NCBI GenBank assembly: GCA_905178155.1
Contig: CAJINV010000001.1
Span: 5,412,757 to 5,476,756 of the forward strand
From: Amoebophrya sp. A120
Lineage: Eukaryota; Sar; Dinophyceae; Syndiniales; Amoebophryaceae
Reading direction: 5' to 3'
Length of the DNA: 64,000 nucleotides
Shown: one piece after another, positions 56,901 to 64,000 of the stretch
How the letters are laid out: the number at the start of each line of letters is the position of its first letter
Position numbering within the stretch: position 1 is the stretch's first letter
Made by a program: the position numbers and the translations under genes
The notes under the pieces: model-generated
Database searches by the model: none
What the model saw: the letters and a program-made list of their open reading frames with translations, nothing else
Told to the model about the DNA's origin: nothing

Positions 56901-58352
56901 TCTGACGAAGAGGCAGAGTCCGATGAAGACGATGTGAGCGACGAGGACGACCCAGAGCAGCAAGAAACCGCACAACCGCTGTCCAGCGAAGCCATCGCGC
57001 AGAGGCTCGCACAAAAGAGGAAACAGAACCAGGCTGCGTTGGCGGAAGCTGGCACTGGTAATAGTACCCTGACTATCAAATGCAAAAATGTCTGGGTCTG
57101 GAAATTTGTGATGCTGCGTTGGGAATAGTGAATGCTCTGTAATGCACGGGCAAGCATGAGAAATATCTGCGCTTCTTTGTGTTGCGTTTTTCGCATGACA
57201 AACTGCGTTTTTGCATGACAGGAAAAAGAGTCTCTTCTTGGACACGCATCACAAGCTTGTTGGTCATGCCAGACAAGCATGACAAATCTCAAAATCTTCC
57301 AGACCCAGACATTTTTACATTTGATACTGACTGCAGGTAAGGACGCAGCAGTAGAAGAACAATCCGACGAAGAACAAGACCTGTCACCCGCGGCCAAGCG
57401 ACGAAAGAAGCTGCTCGAGGATGCGAAAAAGGACGACAAGATCCGGGAGCGGGAAAGAGAAACGCTGGAAAACACGCCGCGGACGCCGGACGACTTCGAG
57501 CGGTTGCTGCTCAGCGACGGCGGGAAGAGTTCCTTTTTGTGGATCCAGTACCTGGCGCACCACATGGAGCTATCCGAGATCCAGAAGGCGCGCGCGATCG
57601 CGGAGCGCGGCGTCAAGCACATCTGCTTCGCCACCGACCAGGAGCGGCTCAACGTGTGGGTCGCGTACCTGAATCTGGAGGCCCACTTCGGCGACAAAAA
57701 CAGTCTGGCGGGCATTTTCCAGCGCGCCTGCCAGTACAACAAGGCGAAGACGGTTTACCTCAAGCTGGCGGAGATCCAGGAGAAGAGAGGCAAGAAGCTC
57801 GAGGCGAAACAGCTCTACGAAGAGGCCGCGAAGAAATTTTCGCAGAGCAAGAAGGTCTGGATCGCCAGACTCAAGTTCCTCTACAGCACGGAGAGCGACA
57901 GCACCGCCGGGGCGCTTGCGGGCGCGAAAAACCGAAATGTTATTTCCGCTCCTTACCAGGCGGAAGCCCGCGAATTGTTACCCCGGGCGCTGAACATTTT
58001 GGAGAGGAGAAAGCACATCCCGGTTATCCAGAAAGCGGCGGCGTTCGAATTCGAACACGGCAGTGTGGAGCGGGGCAAGACCCTGTTCGAGAGCATGCTC
58101 GCGGTGTCGGCGCAGAAGAAGCGACTCGATTTGTGGAACGTGTTTCTGGACCTGTGCGCCAGGAAACTGGATGTGGAGGAGGTACGACGCTTGTACGCAC
58201 AGAAAATCGACGAATTGAAGACGGTTTTCAAGGCACGAAAAATGAAGTTTTTCTTCAAAAAATGGCTGGACTACGAAACGAGATACGGTGACGAAGAAGG
58301 ACAGCTCCGGGTGAAAGCGAAGGCGAAGGAGTTCGTGGACTCGGAGAACTGA
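50948..58352 (+). CDS. RRP5: Rrp5/PDCD11 ribosome-assembly factor
   Basis: Six exons (50948-51406, 51568-51801, 51916-52044, 52173-52889, 53025-57073, 57332-58352) give 2202 residues, longer than the roughly 1700-1900 of yeast and human Rrp5. The N-terminus is basic. A series of S1 RNA-binding repeats follows, for example VRGKVIAVKDYGLFLEP, GYVKQICAKKGVFISLGD, TGVVRNFHPNAGVFVAL and SGVVRGKKDFGLFIRLDE (about 1639 onward). An acidic D/E/S-rich linker covers about 1736-1860. The C-terminal 300 residues are HAT/TPR helices (for example FQRACQYNKAKTVYLKLAEI, WIARLKFLYS, FLDLCARKLDVEEVRRLY). Rrp5 acts in the nucleolus in both small- and large-subunit rRNA processing. An introner-like element lies between the linker and the HAT region; without its removal the protein would end at 57128 and lose the HAT domain. 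Confidence 0.93.
57074..57326. mobile_element. Introner-like element, family A, in RRP5
   Basis: A 253-bp element starting tatcaaatgcaaaaatgtct and ending agacatttttacatttgata. The duplication CTGAC is perfect (57069-57073 and 57327-57331). Removing 57074-57331 joins S-T-L to T-A-G in frame, between the acidic linker and the HAT helices. In-frame TAG at 57126-57128 would end an unspliced reading. Confidence 0.93.
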
Positions 58353-59085
58353 TCAGTCAGTATTTGCGAATAGAATGATATTACGTATGAATTTTTTACG
58401 ATAAGTGATGCGCGTTTTTTTGCATGGCATTCTATCATCTTCCGTAACGCTGCGGAAGAAGTAGGTGCTTTACTAGCAACAGCAAATGCAATTTAGTACA
58501 ATCTTTGAAGAAGGGTCGTTCTCCGCTCGAGGAGTTACGGCTTCTGCTCTGCGCTTTATCGACTTCTTTGTCGATCCGTTTGTTCCACATCCGCTTGTTG
58601 AATATGATTTAATTATGAAGGGCGGATGAAGCTCGTCCTCGTACATTTCGATGGTTTTATTTCGGACGTGTGGTTTGTCGTTCACCTGATTCGTACAGTT
58701 CCTCAGCTTTTTTTGCCGTTCCTCCAGGTTTCTTGTCGACCAAGTCGTAGTCGTTCGGTCCCGCGTAGCCGTCTCGGTTTTCGAAAGGACCGAAAAGCGG
58801 TCATTATTCGTGTTTCGTTCTGTACTGTCACTTCGTCCTTGTCGTTCAGTGTTGGTGGTAACGCATTTGCAGCGGTCGGTCTAACTCGCATGAACTAAAC
58901 GTGAATTCATTCCTTATCGGCAGGCATCTGTAGTCAGAACGTAATCCCCCTTACAGTATACTGTTTCCTACACTATCTAGCACTGCTCAACATGTCTTTG
59001 CTTTCCATGATCCGGGTCGTTCCTTTGTAGTGTGCACCTTGGCCACAACCTTCACGTAGCAACAACGCTTGTGTAGTTATTCCGC
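58353..59085. other. Intergenic region, nothing recognised
   Basis: Untranslated and intergenic sequence after RRP5. The 3' half is T-rich. No supported frame. Confidence 0.5.
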
Positions 59086-60498
59086 ATGCAAAAGAGAAGC
59101 ACAATGTCGATTGGCGGGCGTGTGAAAGAGGCACTCGTACTCCTCTGCGCTGCAACGGGTAGCTTTTCGCCCGAGTCCTGTCAAATCGCGCACGCCTTCA
59201 CGTTTTCCCGGATCGCGTTGGAGAAGGGGAAAAAGCGGAAAGCCCGTATCATCAGTGTGTCGAAGACTGGGCATGAGAAACACGACGTTGGCGATTCTCC
59301 GCACCAGCCAGAGCACCAGGGAAGGGAGCACCCGGGAAGCGAGCAGGAAGAGTTTCGGGAACCGAGTTCGCCGGAGGTGGACGTGGCTAACCTGAGTTTG
59401 CTGAAAGAATCCACTTCCAATGATTTGCAGAAGATGGAAGAGCAGGAGGGTCCGGTTGACAATGAAACTCTGAATCCAGAGGAAGTGGTCGGGTCGGAAG
59501 ACATACAATTACAAAGAGTACGCGACGAGCGGGGAGAAACGAGTCAGTTGGAGTTAGGAGAACGAGAAAGTACCAACGCGGGCAACGTGAGCCAGAAAGA
59601 AACTTCTCTTTCTGAAGATCAAGACCGCAAGGACGTTGCTCTAACACATCTAGACGCGGCACCGGAAACGCAAAGAACTGAGCAAAGCACCACCGAGGAC
59701 GAGGATCAGCACTTCTTTCAAGCCCTAGATCACGTCGCAGACGAACGTCAGAAAAGCACCAGCGAGGAGAAAGCGCAATTTTTCGCGTTCGCCTCGTCCT
59801 GGTTTCAGTTCTCAGTGCAAAGTGCGGCGGCTATCAAGGCCCGGGTGACGAGACTCGTGGTAACGGGGCAGCACGAAGAACAGTCGGAGACACATTCGCA
59901 GCACCAGAAACACGGGGAAAAGAAAGAAGAATCCGGTCGTGTCGAGGAGATGAAGCAAAAAAACACGAAGGGTGGTAGCGCGACAGCAGCTCTGACGAGG
60001 GAAAGCGAGGTTGCTGGGCCCGCGGAAACAGGACCGGCAGGAGGAAACAAAGAGGAGAAGAATAGTAGCCAGCCTCCAGCGGACGAAGGATTGTCGCGGG
60101 GCTGCATCTGTTTCCTAATTTGCTGCGGGATCTTTGTGGTCTTCGCAGCTTTAGTCCTCGGGCTTCAGTCCATCACCCCCGCCTCGGCAGGCACTGCGGC
60201 GGCCGGGTCTTTTGGTTCCGGCGTGGCGTCGCTGCCCTCTGGAGATTCAAGTCGCGAGCCGAAACTCGGGAGCGGGCAAGAGGGTACTACGTCCAGCTTA
60301 GCCATTTACGCCGCTGCGGCCAACCGATCCGGTAGAGGTAAGGCGCCTGCAGCGGCTGCTACAGCCGACTCCCCCAAGGCGGAAGGGAACAAGGGCCCGC
60401 AGCGAAAAACTGTACAGGAGCGAAGAAAAACGCTGGCACAGGTACACGCAAAAAAGAACTTCTGGGGAGGGGGGAGCAACGCCTCGCCGCTTATGTAA
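59086..60498 (+). CDS. Single-pass membrane protein with charged N-terminal region, unknown
   Basis: A single exon of 470 residues from the first ATG (a second ATG follows at 59104). A moderately hydrophobic segment near the start (KEALVLLCAATGSFSPESC) may be a signal peptide or anchor. Residues about 40-330 are E/K/S/Q/H-rich and probably disordered. A clear membrane segment with cysteines (CICFLICCGIFVVFAALVLG) lies at about 340-362. The C-terminal 110 residues are A/G/S/P-rich and basic at the end. The cysteines next to the membrane could be palmitoylated, which is an inference. It resembles the acidic anchored protein at 26703-31238 in composition but shares no clear motif. No family is recognised. 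Confidence 0.68.
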   Translation: MQKRSTMSIGGRVKEALVLLCAATGSFSPESCQIAHAFTFSRIALEKGKKRKARIISVSKTGHEKHDVGDSPHQPEHQGREHPGSEQEEFREPSSPEVDVANLSLLKESTSNDLQKMEEQEGPVDNETLNPEEVVGSEDIQLQRVRDERGETSQLELGERESTNAGNVSQKETSLSEDQDRKDVALTHLDAAPETQRTEQSTTEDEDQHFFQALDHVADERQKSTSEEKAQFFAFASSWFQFSVQSAAAIKARVTRLVVTGQHEEQSETHSQHQKHGEKKEESGRVEEMKQKNTKGGSATAALTRESEVAGPAETGPAGGNKEEKNSSQPPADEGLSRGCICFLICCGIFVVFAALVLGLQSITPASAGTAAAGSFGSGVASLPSGDSSREPKLGSGQEGTTSSLAIYAAAANRSGRGKAPAAAATADSPKAEGNKGPQRKTVQERRKTLAQVHAKKNFWGGGSNASPLM

Positions 60499-61379
60499 GT
60501 AAGAGAGCCGTCTGTAGTGCGGCTTTGAGTTGTAAAATACGAATTTTTCGATTTCGAGACGAACTACTTGTCTATCAGCGAGCACTGTGGATTTTTTGCC
60601 AAGCGTTTCTGCTGAAATTCATCCACTCACGTAGCAAAAAAAAGTAGGCAACGTTGTCCTGTGCGCAACATTTTAGAATTTCGATGCCTGAGGTATTCGA
60701 GAACTTCAAGAGCGCGCACTCAGGAACATCGGTCATCTTTGGTTCTTTTGTGATCGAAAGATACAAATTCATACGGTGGCTTCGTAAAAGGCATCTTTTT
60801 GCTCTGCTCTGTGGCGACTGCGTCGTGTGCTCTGACATTGGAAAGCCTTTATTCCGTTAATGGAACACCGCTGGTGTACGCAGTATTTTAGGATATATGA
60901 GTAAAGATGTATGCAGAAAATCGGTGGTCCGTCGGTCCACTGTGGTTTGCGCTTATCGTCCATTTCGTCTTCGTCCAGGACAAGAAGTGCAAATTTTGAT
61001 CTTACTGGTCGTCGGTCATCGTTCCGTTCATGGCTTCGTCCCTTCTGTGTGTCGTAGTATTTGATCGTACAATGTAAACTTTCTCGTCACACTGAAGTGC
61101 ATGCAGTAGTTTGAGTTTCAGCAGCATATCATGCAGTCTTTATTCCTACCAGAATGAAAATTTAACTTGCAGTTCAGGTTTAGAGTTCCCCTTCTCTGAA
61201 TCTGATTTCGATTTTATCGATTTCCCTTGTCGCTAGCAGCGCAGCTTTCGCAATCAAATCATCGTACTTTGCATTTCATAAAGTTGCAACGCATTTGTTG
61301 AGAATCTTTCGAATAAATTCACTGCGATAACAAGGTTTTGTCATCTACTTAAAAATCACATCTCCCAGATATTTTCAAA
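60499..61379. other. Intergenic region, nothing recognised
   Basis: Nearly 900 bp without a supported gene. The sequence just before the next ATG is T-rich and ends in tctcccag about 12 bp upstream, which could be an acceptor for an upstream exon or for spliced-leader addition. Confidence 0.45.
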
Positions 61380-64000
61380 ATGGTAAAAGCATTGCAGTTC
61401 TTCACCGTGGCCAAAGTGGCCACCGTGACCGCGGTGGCCCCCGCGTCGCAGCACCGGGCCACCGCCCATATCAAGGCCGGAAAAAGTCACGCGAAAAAAG
61501 AGCGGCGCACAAGCGCGAAGGCTCGTGACCAGAAGTCCGCGGCGGTGACGTCAATTGCGTTTTCCGAGGTTGGGGGGAAAACCAAGACGCAGGAAGACGA
61601 CCCTTGTAAGAAGTTCGACGAGAACAGTCCAGACAATGTGAAGAATTTTCTCCAGAGTCTCGGCATCGATGCGAGCAACGATGAAGAAAAAGTGGACTTT
61701 CACGGGCAGTCGGGCCAGGATTTGGTCAAGGTTATGGTCGAGATGTCGGATCAGGACTACCGCTACATTCAGCAAACCCTGATTAACAAAGAGGACGAAA
61801 AGATGAGCGGTCGCGTCAAGGACATTTATCGCAGTGAAAAGATACTACGACCTTCGTTATTCCTAAGACACGAGCACGACGATAATTTGACTTCGCCTAT
61901 TAATTTATGATTTGCGACGTTTTGATCATGCCACCACCAAATGGACATCCATACCTAAAAGAGGTTTCAGGATGAATGCAGATTTCATCAAGGCAGATGG
62001 TGTCTTACTGATGGGACGTAGTATTTTTTCAGCTTGATAGGAACACGGTAACGGACATCGAGACAGCGATCAGGGACGGAGCGCGGATGGGCTTGTCGCA
62101 GCGTATCGCACTGCAAAATTGACAGCCCACAAAAAGATCGGTATACTCTGTGTTTTGCATGGTCAGTAGTGCAGCATGTGCCGATCATGATCAGCATTTA
62201 TTGTTCTATGCGAAATAGGCGAGCGCTTCAGGCGATTCGATGACAGTGTAACAAGTTCTGCTCCGCAACAAACGTTTGCAGATAGTCTGTTTGTTGCCAA
62301 TCAGTATACGAATGAAGAAAGGCTGTGCTTTGCTTTGCGATACCGCACTCGATGGACAAGATTTTGTTCAAAGAGGGTCAGAACACACCTGCGGTCGTAA
62401 CTGCAATCTCTGATTTTATCAACAGCGAGGGCCCGGAGAAGCTTCTGCAGGGCTTTGAAATTATGCTGGGTGAGGAAGCGGCGAACGCGATGGATGTGGT
62501 AAATATGGACGGCGTTTTGGGCATGGCGAAGAATTTTTTCTCCGACGACACTGTTGCAACGAAATTGTCCAAGGCCGTGAGCGCCCTGGAAAACACCGCG
62601 ATCGTGGGCGAAGTGATGAATCAAGTGAAGCAGGCCGTTCTGATTCAAACCGAGAAGGCCAAAACTCTGAGCCCGACGAGTGTCATTCAGGAGGCGTACA
62701 TCGACGGTGCCGTCAGCTTCGCCCAGGTGTTGGACTTCAGCAAGAATACCGAGTTGCATGAAAATGTGCTGATGTTCGTGGATGTCGTTGAGGGAAACGA
62801 ATGTAACGACGAAAATGGATCTCCGAAAAAAGAAATCTTTACCGGGGCTACGTGTGTGGAGCTGCAGGGTGTTATGCAGAACGTCTTGGGTGTCGGCAAG
62901 GCCCTTGACGAGGCCTTGGGCGGCATCGTGTCGGCCAATCTCCTTCTTGGTGAGTCCGGCCTTCAGTATCCGCCCTTTGGGTCGCCCGTGGCGGATGTTC
63001 TTGCCGGTTTGGTGGACAAGGAAACGGACAAACTGCTGCTGGAAAATACGCAGGTGAACCAGAACATCGTGAACATGCAAGTCGGGAACCTTGCCCAGGA
63101 CATGCTCACCGCCACCCTGGGGAAAGAGTAGTGGCTTTTTAGTTGTTGCGTATACACAAAGTTTTCATCCTGCAAAGTTTTTTAGTTGTCGCGTCCGATG
63201 AAAAAGTTTTCATCCTTGTCTTTGCGAGCATGTCCACGTGTTTTTTTTTGACTGGGCAGGGAAGCCTTAAATACTATTCTAGGTCTGTTTGTGTTTGTGA
63301 GTTTTGAAGCTGTGAGAATCTGACTGATGACACCGCAGCCGTTCTTCTCTGCAGTGCGCACTTGCCACCTGACTTCGTTTGCTTGGCGAGTATTGGTTGC
63401 TGTTTGCTAATGTTGTTATCTTCATCGCTCGCAGGTTCGACACAGTGAAGGCCGCAGTGAAGGGCGCCGTTCCGGCAATGGGAGCTATATTCCAGGTTGT
63501 TGAGGACTTGGGGTTGGACAAGATGCTACTCCGAACTCTTCCGAAGCTTCTACGCATGGGGTATTTACTTACTTCAACTTGGCAGGCTGTTGGTACGGTA
63601 GAATGTCATTTTTTCACGGACACACTATAAGTTAAGATCACAATTGCATGCACGCCTTGAAATCTGAACCTGGATGCAGTTGGTCTGAGCATAATTGTAA
63701 CACGAGGCTCGAAAGATCCGTCACTCAAAAGGATTCTAATGTCCCAGATTTGATGCGATGTTTGAGTACGGACCGTCCTGGATGCGGGCGATGGTGCAGA
63801 ACCTCGGTGGTTTTTCTGGGGCCGTGGATCTGTTTTTCAAGACCGCGGAGCTGCTGAGTCCGAAGGTCTGGCCGCAGTTGATGGGGGGTCTGCAGAGACT
63901 CTTCAGTGGTGAGTTACTCCAGGACATGGAATGCTCCTTGGAGGTTCTGCGCAAGACCCTGTACGTCGAGATGGGGTGGCATTTCTACCCAGCAGACGAC
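61380..64000 (+). CDS. Unknown protein, partial, two introner introns
   Basis: Five exons are visible (61380-61826, 62045-62103, 62348-63127, 63435-63560, 63748 to the window end), coding 555 residues without a stop at the window edge. The N-terminus has a hydrophobic start (ALQFFTVAKVATVTAVAPAS) that may be a targeting or signal peptide, then a basic stretch. The rest is mostly helical and of normal composition (SEGPEKLLQGFEIML, VGEVMNQVKQAVLI, VKAAVKGAVPAMGAIFQVVEDLGLD). No family is recognised. The first two introns are introner-like elements around a 59-bp exon; the last two are GT..AG. At the third intron the donor GTAGTG contains an in-frame TAG that would otherwise end the protein at 63131. 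Confidence 0.62.
61827..62039. mobile_element. Introner-like element, family D
   Basis: A 213-bp element. The left end tatcgcagtgaaaagatact pairs with the right end agtattttttcagcttgata, and cgacc/ggacg extends the arms. The flanking pentamers (ACATT and GGAAC) do not match, so any duplication has decayed. Removing the element plus five bases (to 62044) still joins the two frames (K-D-I to T-V-T). Confidence 0.7.
62104..62342. mobile_element. Introner-like element, family E
   Basis: A 239-bp element. The left end tatcgcactgcaaaattgac pairs imperfectly with the right end ggctgtgctttgctttgcgata. The flanking pentamers (CAGCG and CCGCA) agree at three of five positions. Removing 62104-62347 joins S-Q-R to S-M-D in frame. 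It starts only 59 bp after the excised part of the previous element ends. Confidence 0.7.

Noticed and set aside
57074-57128. Rrp5 ending in K-C-K-N-V-W-V-W-K
   Set aside because: This is translation of the element's left end. The HAT domain continues in frame after removal of the element.
1-64000. tRNA, rRNA or snRNA genes
   Set aside because: I looked for T-loop-like GGTTCGAAT and other conserved stretches and found none in a credible context; a covariance-model search would be needed to exclude them.

Overview
The window is nuclear DNA of an alveolate protist, most likely from the dinoflagellate lineage. The evidence is an alveolin (inner membrane complex) gene with its repeated E-I-P/E-V-P motifs, many short spliceosomal introns with GT..AG ends, large low-complexity and secreted proteins, and the fact that all 18 supported genes lie on the + strand. 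Unidirectional gene arrays are typical of dinoflagellates. Numerous inverted-repeat 'introner' insertions point to a syndinian such as Amoebophrya, where, as I recall, similar elements have been reported. The species is an inference. I saw no rRNA, tRNA or CRISPR.

Layout. 1-3360: a gene-free block of nested inverted and tandem repeats, including a 360-bp near-perfect palindrome, a seven-unit hairpin array and a larger inverted array. Its outer ends repeat each other in inverted orientation. 4896-7139: a zinc-finger/superfamily 2 helicase-like gene. 8224-10319: a secreted alpha/beta hydrolase. 11684-12601: an SLC25 carrier. 13331-14897: an OST3/OST6 subunit of the oligosaccharyltransferase. 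15361-18233: an unknown membrane protein whose third intron (1.1 kb) is a tandem-repeat array. 19116-24499: a huge disordered protein with a split cold-shock-like domain. 24996-31238: two secreted or membrane proteins. 31345-32445: a protein with an SH3/KOW-like segment and a proline-rich tail. 33225-38291: a 1541-residue AlkB-type dioxygenase. 39335-40728: the alveolin. 41807-43668: Tom40. 44817-50305: three unknown genes. 50948-58352: Rrp5. 59086-60498: a single-pass membrane protein. 61380 to the end: an unknown gene that runs out of the window.

The most important pattern is a set of eleven insertions of 171-280 bp inside coding sequences. Each starts TATC, ends GATA (or ATA in the weaker ends), and has terminal inverted repeats. 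Eight of the eleven are flanked by a perfect 5-bp target duplication. In all eleven, removing the element plus exactly five further bases joins the two reading frames. None has GT..AG ends, whereas nearly all the other introns in the same genes do. They fall into at least five terminal-repeat families but share the same ends and the same 5-bp rule. They appear to be mobile DNA that is removed from RNA by an unusual, length-exact splicing route.

The genes do not form one pathway. They are housekeeping (Rrp5 in ribosome assembly, Tom40 and a carrier in mitochondria, OST3/6 in the ER), cortical (alveolin), and several lineage-specific proteins. Exon models were built by hand from frame continuity. 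Each multi-exon total is a multiple of three, which supports the models, but RNA data would be needed to prove them.
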